Source of the DNA: an uncultured Thalassolituus sp.
GTDB lineage: Bacteria > Pseudomonadota > Gammaproteobacteria > Pseudomonadales > Oceanobacteraceae
Direction of reading: 5' to 3'
Assembly: GCA_913061435.1 (NCBI GenBank)
Contig: CAJXUK010000021.1
Location: 1 to 50,753 of the forward strand
Length of the DNA: 50,753 nt
Both the position numbers and the translations under genes were made by a program. This document shows, in pieces, positions 34,538 through 42,602 of the stretch. The notes under the pieces are model-generated. The model saw only the letters and a program-made list of their open reading frames with translations, made no database searches and was not told where the DNA came from. Each line of letters opens with the position of its first letter. Positions within the stretch are counted from its first letter, which is position 1.

Positions 34538-35542
34538 ATGACTGATTTAGATAAAACTGCCGCTCAACTCACTACCCAGCCTGCATCGAAACCTAAAGCA
34601 CAGCGCGCAGTCCAAGGTGAAAAACTTCGAGGTGCTGAAAAAGTCGCTCGAATTCCAATAAAAGTAATTCCTACAGAGACCATGCCGCGTAAACCAGATT
34701 GGATTCGTGTGCGCATACCGTCGTCTCCCAAAATTAGTGAGATCAAAGAAAAACTGCGTAAGCATAAGCTACACACCGTATGCGAAGAAGCTAATTGCCC
34801 CAACTTAGGGGAATGCTTTGGTGGTGGTACGGCAACATTCATGATTATGGGTGATATTTGTACCCGTCGTTGTCCATTTTGCGATGTTGCCCACGGTCGC
34901 CCCAATGCACTTAACCAAGATGAGCCTAAGAGCTTAGCAATTGCCATTGCCGACATGAAATTAAATTACGTGGTCATTACCTCGGTTGATCGTGATGACC
35001 TTAGAGACGGTGGTGCGCAGCATTTTGTTGATTGTATTCGTGAAACCCGTGCGCTTAGCCCGAATATCGAAATTGAAGTATTGGTGCCCGACTTCCGCGG
35101 TCGTATGGATGTTGCTTTAGCTATTATGGAAACCGACGTGCCGGATGTGTTTAATCACAACCTAGAGACGGTACCGCGCCTGTATAAAGAATCGCGTCCT
35201 GGTTCTGATTATCAGTGGTCACTGGATTTACTGCAGAAATACAAAGAGCGTTGCCCGGATGTAAAAACCAAATCAGGCATTATGTTAGGTTTGGGTGAAA
35301 CTGATGAAGAAGTGATTGAAGTCATGAAAGATCTGCGTGCTCATGATGTTGATATGATTACACTTGGTCAGTATTTACAGCCTAGTAAAAATCACCTACC
35401 GGTAGATCGCTTTGTTACCCCAGCGGCTTTTGACGAATTAGGAAGAATCGCTAAAGAGCTAGGCTTTAAGCATGTCGCCAGTGGACCTATGGTGCGATCT
35501 TCTTACCATGCTGATCAGCAAGCCCATGGTAAGTTTTCATAA
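34538..35542 (+). CDS. lipA: Lipoyl synthase
   Basis: A 334-residue radical-SAM enzyme that inserts two sulfurs into protein-bound octanoate. Both iron-sulfur sites are present: the auxiliary cluster at Cys82, Cys87 and Cys93 ([13 protein letters not shown]) and the radical-SAM CxxxCxxC at Cys108, Cys112 and Cys115 (CTRRCPFC). The C-terminal RSSYHADQQ carries the conserved serine. The first 45 residues are a variable extension. AGG five bases before ATG 34538 sets the start. Confidence 0.96.
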   Translation: MTDLDKTAAQLTTQPASKPKAQRAVQGEKLRGAEKVARIPIKVIPTETMPRKPDWIRVRIPSSPKISEIKEKLRKHKLHTVCEEANCPNLGECFGGGTATFMIMGDICTRRCPFCDVAHGRPNALNQDEPKSLAIAIADMKLNYVVITSVDRDDLRDGGAQHFVDCIRETRALSPNIEIEVLVPDFRGRMDVALAIMETDVPDVFNHNLETVPRLYKESRPGSDYQWSLDLLQKYKERCPDVKTKSGIMLGLGETDEEVIEVMKDLRAHDVDMITLGQYLQPSKNHLPVDRFVTPAAFDELGRIAKELGFKHVASGPMVRSSYHADQQAHGKFS

Positions 35543-35568
35543 GAGATAACCACTAAATAGGTGGCTAA

Positions 35569-35593
35569 GCAGCCAGCAATATAAGCTGGCTGC
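35569..35593. terminator. Hairpin between convergent lipA and the BLUF gene
   Basis: GCAGCCAGC and GCTGGCTGC form a perfect 9-bp stem with a seven-base loop, between two convergent stops. No T-run follows on either strand, so it may need Rho or may mainly stabilise RNA ends. Confidence 0.5.
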
Positions 35594-35605
35594 AAAGGTT
35601 AAAGG

Positions 35606-36046
35606 CTAACCCAATGCGGCTTGCTTTTTATTTACAAGGTCTTCTAAGAAGTGAATGATCTGTTTGCCAGATTGTTTCATTGCTATCTCATTTTTAGAAT
35701 TTTTAAGTCCCTCTAAGTCAAACTTCTCCGATTCATCTATGCCAGCAAGTGCCATAGCCCATTCAGAAAAGCTTCTTTCACTTGCTTCTTCAAAATTTAA
35801 TACAGTAATGTCTGCATGGCGATTATCCATTTGAATAATTTCAAAAAGTGATTCGATATTTTCTTCCTCGCCTTCAATTACTTGGCAAAAATATCCACCA
35901 GAAAATAATAAAGCACCCGTAATGCCCATTACTGGATTGTTTTTATGGGCCGATTTTAAAATAGAATCTATTTCACTTTTGAGATTAGCTTGATCTCCAA
36001 TGATTGTGTTTTTACTGATGTAAGATAATTTGTATAAATTGCTCAT
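35606..36046 (-). CDS. BLUF-domain blue-light sensor protein
   Basis: A 146-residue cytoplasmic protein consisting of a BLUF (FAD blue-light) domain, about 1-105, plus a short helical tail. The flavin-binding residues appear in place: Tyr9 (LSYIS), Asn37 (HKNNPVMGITGALL), Gln55 (YFCQVIEG), and the Trp96/Met98 segment (FSEWAMAL). Light rearranges hydrogen bonds around the Gln. With no output domain it must act through a partner; the EAL phosphodiesterase gene ends ten bases upstream on the same strand, which suggests they work as a pair. Confidence 0.92.
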   Translation of the reverse strand: MSNLYKLSYISKNTIIGDQANLKSEIDSILKSAHKNNPVMGITGALLFSGGYFCQVIEGEEENIESLFEIIQMDNRHADITVLNFEEASERSFSEWAMALAGIDESEKFDLEGLKNSKNEIAMKQSGKQIIHFLEDLVNKKQAALG

Positions 36047-36056
36047 AAAACACCTT

Positions 36057-37397
36057 TTAAATTGCTACTTTGGAGTGTTGTAAAAAATCGGTTATTTCTT
36101 TCTCTAATAGAGGTTTAGAAAAATAATAACCTTGAATTAAATCCGCACCAAGCTCGGTCACAATAGCCAACTGGCTCGCAGTCTCAACGCCTTCAGTAAT
36201 CACATTTAGCCCTAAACCATTGGCGACACCATAGATACCACGCGCAATAATGCGGGCTTTATCAGATTTTTCTTGATCAGCAGAATCTAAGTCAAGAATG
36301 AAGGACCGATCTACTTTTAAATCGCTAATGGGTAGTGTTGTGAGTTTAACTATAGACGAGTAACCCGTGCCAAAATCATCGAGAGCGACCTTGCAGCCTA
36401 GCGAACGAATTTTCTGCAGGCTAGCGGGCACGCTATCAGCAAACTCAACTGATTCTGTTATTTCAATTCTAATTAAATGGGGTGCAATGCTTGATGATTC
36501 AATTGCTTGTTCTAATGAATTGAGCAGAATGTCAGCATTAATTAGCTGTTTCGGACTTACATTGATGCTAATGGACAAGTTTGGAAGGTTTAAAGTTTGC
36601 TGCCATTGAACGGTATCAGCACAGGCCTTTCTTAATACCCAGGCGCCTAGTACATCCATCACGCCAATATCTTCTGCGACATGAATAAAGTTACTTGGCA
36701 TAACGGTGCCTAACTCTGAATGGTTCCAGCGTAATAGCGCTTCTAAACCAGCAACGTTTTGTTGGTTCCTAGAAATAATGGGCTGATAAGCAATATAAAA
36801 CTCATCGCTAGCAATCGCATTAAAAAGTTCGTGAGAATTACTAATTAATGAACGTCGTAGATCATTAGCAACTTGGTGTTCTTTTTTAGCAGTGTCTAGC
36901 ATATGAGTTTCAAATAAACAGACTTTAAGACCATTCATTTTGGCGTAATGCAAAGCGGCTTCTGCACAATGCATTGCGTTAGTATAAGACTGTTCAGCTA
37001 GTTTGGCAGTAACTAAGCCTATTCGAACACTTAATACTATTATTTTTCCACGGACTGCAAATGGGCGCTGAATAAAATCTTGTAGTTTTTCGATGTATTG
37101 TTGAAGTTCTAAGTCACCATCAAAAACAAGGCAGAAGTTATCACCATGAGATCGATAAATACACATAGCGTCAGAAAATATTTTGGATAACCGTTTAGCG
37201 GTCATCGTTAGGATTTTATCAGCTAGTGAGTTACCCACGCTGTCGCTTATTTGCCCAAACCTAGAAATCTCTAATACAATAACATGCGCCGAAGTAACTT
37301 TGTCGGTAAGGATTAACTCTTCAACAAGCTGGCAACCATAAACCCTATTAGGGAGTTCAGTTAGTGTATCTATGTGGTTTAGAGTTTCGGCTACCAT
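36057..37397 (-). CDS. EAL-domain cyclic-di-GMP phosphodiesterase with degenerate GGDEF
   Basis: A 446-residue cytoplasmic protein. The N-terminal GGDEF domain (about 10-160) has HGDNF in place of GGDEF, so it is probably regulatory. The C-terminal EAL domain (about 190-440) keeps the active-site set: EALLRW, the DDFGTGYSS motif, LKVDRSFI, ITEGVE and QGYYFSKPL, so it should hydrolyse cyclic-di-GMP. I place the start at ATG 37397 after GAGAAAG; a TTG four codons earlier is less likely. No membrane segment or other sensor is present; the BLUF protein encoded ten bases downstream is the likely input. Confidence 0.9.
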   Translation of the reverse strand: MVAETLNHIDTLTELPNRVYGCQLVEELILTDKVTSAHVIVLEISRFGQISDSVGNSLADKILTMTAKRLSKIFSDAMCIYRSHGDNFCLVFDGDLELQQYIEKLQDFIQRPFAVRGKIIVLSVRIGLVTAKLAEQSYTNAMHCAEAALHYAKMNGLKVCLFETHMLDTAKKEHQVANDLRRSLISNSHELFNAIASDEFYIAYQPIISRNQQNVAGLEALLRWNHSELGTVMPSNFIHVAEDIGVMDVLGAWVLRKACADTVQWQQTLNLPNLSISINVSPKQLINADILLNSLEQAIESSSIAPHLIRIEITESVEFADSVPASLQKIRSLGCKVALDDFGTGYSSIVKLTTLPISDLKVDRSFILDLDSADQEKSDKARIIARGIYGVANGLGLNVITEGVETASQLAIVTELGADLIQGYYFSKPLLEKEITDFLQHSKVAI

Positions 37398-37551
37398 TGT
37401 CTTTCTCAAAAACTATTCAGTTGCATTTATTATATTAGAATTAGATAACAAATTAACTTTTTTATCAATTTAACTGTTTTTGTGTCATGACTGAACGTTA
37501 TTTATGTAATCTTAAGAGTTATATAGTGAGGGAGTTTTGGGGAGTGGGGAT

Positions 37552-37595
37552 AAAAAAGGTCTTAAACTCTAATTGTTAAAAGTTTAAGACCTTTT
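37552..37595 (-). terminator. Terminator downstream of the histone-like gene
   Basis: A 15-bp perfect stem (37554-37568 with 37581-37595, AAAAGGTCTTAAACT paired with AGTTTAAGACCTTTT) and a T6 run on the minus strand, about 50 bases after the stop of the gene at 37649. Confidence 0.9.
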
Positions 37596-37648
37596 AGCCT
37601 AAGCAGGTTCGTTTGTAACTAATCTAACTGAATACGGTTTAATCGATA

Positions 37649-38266
37649 TTATTTACTAGCAGGTGTTGCTGTCGTTTTAGCGATTGGCTTTTTTGCTACA
37701 GGCTTTTTAACCGCTGGTTTCTTTGCTACAGGCTTTTTTGCTGCAGCTGATTTAGTTGGTGCGTTAGCAGTGACTTTTGGCTCTGCTTTGTCAGCCACTT
37801 TTTTTGTGCCAACTAACTTCGCTTTAGAATCCTTTTTTACCTTAGACGTTGCTTTTGCTTTTTTCTCAGCCTTTTTTAACGCTTTTTTCTCGGCTTTTCG
37901 TTCTGCTTTTTTTAAACTTTTCTTTGCTTTTCTGGCTTCTTTTTTCGCTTCTTTCTTTTCAGCTTTTTTGGTTGCCTTTTTTTCAGCTTTCAACACTTCT
38001 TGTTTAGCCGCTTGTTTTTTAGCTTTCTTTTGTACATTTTTTTTAGCTGCTTTTTTCATTGCTGCTTTTTTAGCTTTAGCTTCTTTTAATTCAAGCACAG
38101 CATCTTCTAATTTTTTCAAAGACTTCTTAGCTGCTTGCTCAGCTTTCTTTGAGTTTTCTAATGCCTTTTCAGCTTTTTTAGATGCTTTTTTAGCCAATTC
38201 TGTAGACTCTTTTACCGCTTTCTGGCTCTTTTTAATCAAAGCTTCTAAAGATTTATTGTCTTTCAT
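37649..38266 (-). CDS. Lysine/alanine-rich histone H1-like protein
   Basis: A 205-residue extremely basic protein of Lys and Ala with few other residues. The N-terminal half (about 1-130) is a long heptad-like helix (KKASKKAEKALENSKKAEQAA); the tail has KKPxAKKPxxK repeats (KKPVAKKPAVKKPVAKKP) like the C-terminus of eukaryotic H1, Pseudomonas AlgP and PhaF. Such proteins bind DNA or polyanions such as polyphosphate. The neighbour at 38318 is polyphosphate kinase 2, 51 bases upstream on the same strand, which makes a link with polyphosphate possible. AGGAAG precedes the ATG. Confidence 0.85.
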   Translation of the reverse strand: MKDNKSLEALIKKSQKAVKESTELAKKASKKAEKALENSKKAEQAAKKSLKKLEDAVLELKEAKAKKAAMKKAAKKNVQKKAKKQAAKQEVLKAEKKATKKAEKKEAKKEARKAKKSLKKAERKAEKKALKKAEKKAKATSKVKKDSKAKLVGTKKVADKAEPKVTANAPTKSAAAKKPVAKKPAVKKPVAKKPIAKTTATPASK

Positions 38267-38317
38267 GTGTACTTCCTGATTTTAAGTTAATTAATGTATT
38301 AAGCTAATGGTTAACGG

Positions 38318-39154
38318 TTATTTGTCGTTGTTGTACAAGCTGCTGGGTGTGCCAACAATAAGCGGATCAGCCTGGCCAACGACTCGCTCATCTTTGCCCG
38401 GATAATCTACGGTGGATAAAAAGTGACGCATGCAGTTTATTCTGCCGCGTTTTTTATCGTCTGAGCGAATAATAGTCCACGGTGCGTCTTTACTATGAGT
38501 ATGGAACATCATGTTGTTTTTAGCCTGACTGTAATCATCCCATTTTTCCAGTGAAGCCATATCAATAGGGCTTAACTTCCACTGTTTTAATGGGTCTTTT
38601 TGGCGCGACTTAAAACGATTAAATTGCTCGGTCTGGCTAACAGAGAACCAATATTTAAATAGAATGATACCGCTGTTAACCAGCATGCGCTCTAACTCTG
38701 GGGCTTGTCTTAAAAACTCTAAATATTCTTGGTCGCTACAAAACCCCATAACTTTTTCTACCCCGGCGCGGTTATACCAAGAGCGGTCAAATAAAATGAT
38801 TTCACCTTTGCTGGGTAAGTGCTGTATGTAGCGCTGGAAATACCATTGGTTACGCTCTCTAGCATTGGGTTTTTCTAAAGCAACAACGTGAGCGCCACGA
38901 GGGTTTAAATGTTCCATAAAGCGCTTAATCGTACCGCCTTTGCCAGCTGCATCACGACCTTCAAAAATAATCACAACTCGTTGCTTGGTTTCTTTCACCC
39001 AATTTTGCATTTTGAGTAATTCTATCTGCAATTCGTGTTTGTGCTGTTCGTATTCCAATACATCCATTTTTTTCTCATAGGGATAGCTGCCGTCAGCATT
39101 CCATGGAATTCTTTTGGTGTTGGCATCGAGATCAAAAACGATTTTTTTATTCAC
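38318..39154 (-). CDS. ppk2: Polyphosphate kinase 2
   Basis: A 278-residue cytoplasmic kinase that transfers phosphate between polyphosphate and nucleotides. The P-loop-like Walker A is GRDAAGKGG (66-74), followed by LNPRGAHVVALEKPNARERNQWYFQRY, the DRSWYNRAGVEKVMGF Walker B/lid region and FSVSQTEQFNRFKSRQKDPLKQWKLSPID, all typical of class I PPK2 (single domain). A preference for ADP or GDP cannot be read off. It is divergent from the LysR gene and probably co-transcribed with the histone-like gene. Confidence 0.94.
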   Translation of the reverse strand: MNKKIVFDLDANTKRIPWNADGSYPYEKKMDVLEYEQHKHELQIELLKMQNWVKETKQRVVIIFEGRDAAGKGGTIKRFMEHLNPRGAHVVALEKPNARERNQWYFQRYIQHLPSKGEIILFDRSWYNRAGVEKVMGFCSDQEYLEFLRQAPELERMLVNSGIILFKYWFSVSQTEQFNRFKSRQKDPLKQWKLSPIDMASLEKWDDYSQAKNNMMFHTHSKDAPWTIIRSDDKKRGRINCMRHFLSTVDYPGKDERVVGQADPLIVGTPSSLYNNDK

Positions 39155-39295
39155 GCTTCCTCCTTGGTAAATCGTTTAAATAAGATTAATACAGTTTTTT
39201 AAATACCGTTTTATTGTCTATGTCTTTGATTATAGATGTAAAATAACTATAATTATAATCATATAAAGTTATATCTAGGATAATAATAAGTTATT

Positions 39296-40186
39296 ATGAT
39301 GAATCTTACTCAATTGGCGTTGTTTCGTGATATTGCGAGAGAATTAAGTTTTATAAAAGTAGCGCAGCAAAACCATATATCCCAACCTGCGGTAAGTGTG
39401 CATATTAAAAAACTAGAGCACGAACTGGGTAAAAAATTATTGGTTCGTTCTCCTCACAATATTCAGTTAACGGCTGAAGGGTCAATTATCTTGGCCGATG
39501 TAAAGAAGATTTTGTATTTATGCGATAACTTAAAGATTAATACTAATTACCAGCAAGAAACCTTAGAAGGTCATATTCGTATTGCGGCTATCCACAGTGT
39601 GGGCATGTATGAAATTGGCGATTTTTTATCTACTTTTATGAAATCTTACCCAAAGATTAGAATACATTTAGAATTTCGACGATCCGATGAAATTTATTCA
39701 CTGCTGTTAACCGAGCGCATTGATATCGGTGTTGTAGCTTATCCAGAAAAGCGTACTCGAATTCAGGCGTTGCCTTTAGGCCAAGATGAATTGGTGCTCA
39801 TCGTCGATAAAAGCCATCCACTTTGGGGAAAGAAATCAATTAAGCTGGAAGAAATTAATCAGCAACCTTTTGTTGCTTTTGAGGAAGGTATTCCGACTCG
39901 TGAGGCGATTGATAAGATTTTGCTAGAAAAAGGCATCGAGGTTGATATTCGTATGACAAACGATAACATCTTTACCTTAAAGAAAATTGTTACGGCAGGC
40001 ATCGGTGTTTCTATTGTGCCGACCAGTGCCGTTGATGAGGAAGTATTGGACGGGGTTTTACACAGAGTAAAAATTCGTGATATCGATTTGTATCGTCCGT
40101 TATCGGTATTAAAACTTAAAAAGAACCGATTAAGTCCACCGACAGAAGTGTTTGTTGATCAGTTACTAAAGTTTCATGCATCTTAA
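39296..40186 (+). CDS. LysR-family transcriptional regulator
   Basis: A 296-residue regulator with an N-terminal winged helix (about 3-60, LTQLALFRDIARELSFIKVAQQNHISQPAVSVHIKKLEHELG) and a periplasmic-binding-protein-like effector domain (about 90-290). Paired ATG codons at 39296/39299 make the exact start uncertain. It is divergent from ppk2 with 141 very AT-rich bases between them; LysR proteins often control the divergent gene, so ppk2 and the histone-like gene are candidate targets. The effector is unknown. Confidence 0.9.
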   Translation: MMNLTQLALFRDIARELSFIKVAQQNHISQPAVSVHIKKLEHELGKKLLVRSPHNIQLTAEGSIILADVKKILYLCDNLKINTNYQQETLEGHIRIAAIHSVGMYEIGDFLSTFMKSYPKIRIHLEFRRSDEIYSLLLTERIDIGVVAYPEKRTRIQALPLGQDELVLIVDKSHPLWGKKSIKLEEINQQPFVAFEEGIPTREAIDKILLEKGIEVDIRMTNDNIFTLKKIVTAGIGVSIVPTSAVDEEVLDGVLHRVKIRDIDLYRPLSVLKLKKNRLSPPTEVFVDQLLKFHAS

Positions 40187-40313
40187 TGCTGGTTATTGAC
40201 GTATTAGACAGATGACTAGGGTGAAAGGATTTAAACTATTTTTTAATTCTTTCAAGTTCTTTCAAACTGACAACTCTGTAAGCATTAATTGTATTTACCT
40301 AGGTATCTGAATA

Positions 40314-40529
40314 ATGAATCAAATTAATCCTAAAAAGTTATTACACAGCAAGTGGACCGCAGTAAAACCGGTTAATAAAGAAAAGCATTTTATGGTAACG
40401 GACGTCGAGTACGATGAAGAAGGTGTTGTTATTTTATGTTGTATCGAAGCGGTCTTGTCTAAGCGCAGCATGGAAATTAATTGGCAGGATTTAAAGCAAA
40501 CACAACACTGGCGCCAAGGTTGGAAATAA
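40314..40529 (+). CDS. TIGR02450-type tryptophan-rich small protein
   Basis: A 71-residue cytoplasmic protein matching the TIGR02450 (DUF2389-like) family, as I recall it: INPKKLLHSKWTAVKPVNKEKHFMVTDVEYDEE, then CIEAVLSKRSMEINWQDLK and WRQGW. Function is unknown. It stands 39 bases before the methyltransferase gene on the same strand. AGGT precedes the ATG. Confidence 0.85.
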   Translation: MNQINPKKLLHSKWTAVKPVNKEKHFMVTDVEYDEEGVVILCCIEAVLSKRSMEINWQDLKQTQHWRQGWK

Positions 40530-40568
40530 CTTTTTATTAGGCGTTAATTTTTACTGAGGAAATAATTT

Positions 40569-41168
40569 ATGTGGGATCAAAGATACAGCGAAGCCGGTTT
40601 TGCGTACGGAGAAGCCGCAAACGATTTTTTGAAATTGCATTTCAAGCATATCCCCAAACGGGGGCGGGTGCTTTGCTTAGCCGAAGGCGAGGGTCGTAAT
40701 GCTGTCTTTTTAGCCCAGCAAGGCTATCAAGTAACCGCGGTCGATCAATCGCAAGTGGGATTAGAAAAGGCACAAGACTTAGCCGCTAAACAAGGTGTTG
40801 CCATAGAAACGGTTGTGGCGAATCTGTCTGAATTTGATTTGGGTAAAGATTGCTGGGATGGCATTGTATCTATTTCAGCGCATGTACCCGCGGATCTTCG
40901 CCAGCAATTGCATCAGCAGTCTGTGCTGGCCTTAAAAGCCGGTGGTGTGTTTGTATTAGAAGCTTATACGCTCAAGCACCTAGAGCTGGATGGTGCCGGT
41001 GGCCCACCTCCTTCGCAAAAAGATATGTTTATGTCTGCACAAGGGTTGAAACAAGAGTTGTCGGGTTTGAATTTTGAAATCGCTACGGAAGTAGAGCGTG
41101 ATATTTCAGAAGGTAAATATCACGTAGGTCACAGCGCTGTCGTGCAGGTAGTGGCAAAAAAATCATAA
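40569..41168 (+). CDS. Class I SAM-dependent methyltransferase (TehB-like)
   Basis: A 199-residue cytoplasmic methyltransferase. It starts MWDQRYSEAGFAYGEAANDFL; the SAM-binding motif is VLCLAEGEGRNAVFLAQQGYQVTAVDQS, and a later segment is ALKAGGVFVLEAYT. The protein resembles the tellurite-resistance TehB/SAM methyltransferase group (DUF-type bacterial proteins). The substrate is unknown. GAGGAA precedes the ATG. Confidence 0.85.
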   Translation: MWDQRYSEAGFAYGEAANDFLKLHFKHIPKRGRVLCLAEGEGRNAVFLAQQGYQVTAVDQSQVGLEKAQDLAAKQGVAIETVVANLSEFDLGKDCWDGIVSISAHVPADLRQQLHQQSVLALKAGGVFVLEAYTLKHLELDGAGGPPPSQKDMFMSAQGLKQELSGLNFEIATEVERDISEGKYHVGHSAVVQVVAKKS

Positions 41169-41204
41169 TCCACGGCCCCGCATGCATCTTGTTAAATAAT
41201 AAAG

Positions 41205-41242
41205 GCCTCAGCTAATTATCTTCATGATCACTTAGTTGAGGC
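41205..41242. terminator. Hairpin between convergent methyltransferase and cytochrome c peroxidase genes
   Basis: GCCTCAGCTA and TAGTTGAGGC form a 10-bp stem with one G-U pair and an 18-base loop. Short T-rich stretches lie on both sides, so it may terminate in both directions. Confidence 0.55.
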
Positions 41243-41297
41243 ATTTATGTATTTAAAACGTCATTAAAGTAATTTTAACATGATGACGAGTTGAGTT

Positions 41298-42272
41298 TTA
41301 TAGCGAGTCATCGTGGCTCATCGCTTTTAAGAAAGCGACCATGTTATCGATTGTTTGCTGATCAAGTTTACGTCCTAATTGCAGTGAGCCCATTAACGAA
41401 ACTGCTTCTTCTAGTGTTGTAACCTTGCCATCATGAAAGTAAGGCGCAGTTCGTGCAATATCGCGTAACATTGGTACTTTAACCGTCATTTTATCTTCAG
41501 GGTTTTGAGTTAGTTCCAAGCGACCTTGGTCTGCTTGGTTTTCGTAAGGATTAACAACTCCAAGCTTTTGGAACATGTTGCCACCCAAGGTTGAGCCTCT
41601 GTGACAAGCAATACATCCGGTGTTGATAAAGGCTTGTAAACCGTCTTTCTCTTGTTGGTTTAATGCGTTTATGTCGCCCTTCATGTAAACATCAAAGCGA
41701 TCTTTGGTAATCAGGGTGCGCTCAAACGCCGCAATGGCATGAGCAAGGTTGTCGTAATTAATAGCATCATCGCTATTAAAAGCGGCTTCAAAATCTTGCT
41801 GATACTCTGTAATTCCCGATAGTTTTTCTATCACTTGATCTGCTGAAGGCATTCCCATTTCTACGTGATTTAAAATAGGTCCTTTAGCTTGAGCTTTTAG
41901 ATCTGGCTCACGGCCATCCCAAAACTGAGCAAACTGAAAACCCGCATTCCAAACAGTGGGGGCGTTTCTGTTACCAAATCGACCGCTGACTGCACCGGCA
42001 GACACCTCAACGTTGTCGACACCTGTACCTGCGTTGGTTACGTCGTGGCAAGAGTTACAGGACTGCGTATTATTGATCGACAGGCGTTTATCCATGAATA
42101 ATTTTTCTCCAAGAGAAATCAATTCGGGCGTGTCATTTTCTGAGCCTGGCATTGTGGCCGGAAGTGGGCCAAAAATTGCGTTTGCTTGTGCTTGTAACGA
42201 ATCAGCTTGTGCTGCTACACCGGACACTATGAAGGCGGCTGTTAACGCAATATTTTTTAAGGTTTTAAGCAT
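41298..42272 (-). CDS. ccp: Di-haem cytochrome c peroxidase
   Basis: A 324-residue periplasmic enzyme that reduces hydrogen peroxide with electrons from cytochrome c. Signal peptide about 1-23 (ending AAQA). Two c-type haem sites are present: CNSCH (Cys72, Cys75, His76) and CIACH (Cys220, Cys223, His224), with PMLRDIARTAPYFHDGK typical of the MauG/CcpA family. The start is placed at ATG 42272 because AGG lies seven bases upstream; a TTG further up is unlikely. An FNR/Anr-type promoter lies upstream, suggesting expression at low oxygen. Confidence 0.92.
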   Translation of the reverse strand: MLKTLKNIALTAAFIVSGVAAQADSLQAQANAIFGPLPATMPGSENDTPELISLGEKLFMDKRLSINNTQSCNSCHDVTNAGTGVDNVEVSAGAVSGRFGNRNAPTVWNAGFQFAQFWDGREPDLKAQAKGPILNHVEMGMPSADQVIEKLSGITEYQQDFEAAFNSDDAINYDNLAHAIAAFERTLITKDRFDVYMKGDINALNQQEKDGLQAFINTGCIACHRGSTLGGNMFQKLGVVNPYENQADQGRLELTQNPEDKMTVKVPMLRDIARTAPYFHDGKVTTLEEAVSLMGSLQLGRKLDQQTIDNMVAFLKAMSHDDSL

Positions 42273-42364
42273 GGGAGTACCTATTTTTATCAATATTAAT
42301 AACTAGGTTAGCAATTTTTAACATTAAGTAAAACGAATATATTACTAAATGAGCATATAGTTTG

Positions 42365-42405
42365 ATTATTGCTGATATCTAGTAAATTTCTCTGATTTAG
42401 ATCAA
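42365..42405 (-). promoter_or_regulatory. FNR/Anr-type class II promoter for cytochrome c peroxidase
   Basis: CTGAT-TTAG-ATCAA at 42392-42405 matches the FNR/Anr box (TTGAT-N4-ATCAA) at nine of ten positions. On the minus strand, AATAAT (42370-42365) lies with its centre 31 bases from the box centre, the geometry of a class II promoter (box near -41.5, then -10). Start of transcription would be near 42358, about 85 bases before the ATG. The 330-base gap to the divergent gene at 42603 shows no other clear signal. Confidence 0.65.
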
Positions 42406-42602
42406 CTTTTACAATCCGTTTTAGCGGAAGTATTTTGTTGTTATTAGATGAAATTATCTTGTGTTAGTAACAAGGCTAATATATACGTATTGCCTAACAA
42501 TAAGACTGATAAACCCGTCTGTTTTGAGTGTTGTATTAGAGTTTACTGTTGGCGTGTGGATTCAAATTTAACCGTTTTTTTGTTTTACATTTTGAGAGCT
42601 GT

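Noticed and set aside
37770-38279. Phe/Ala-rich plus-strand frame opposite the histone-like gene
   Set aside because: It is the antisense of Lys/Ala repeats, giving a meaningless Phe/Ala polymer; the minus-strand frame has a proper binding site and a terminator.
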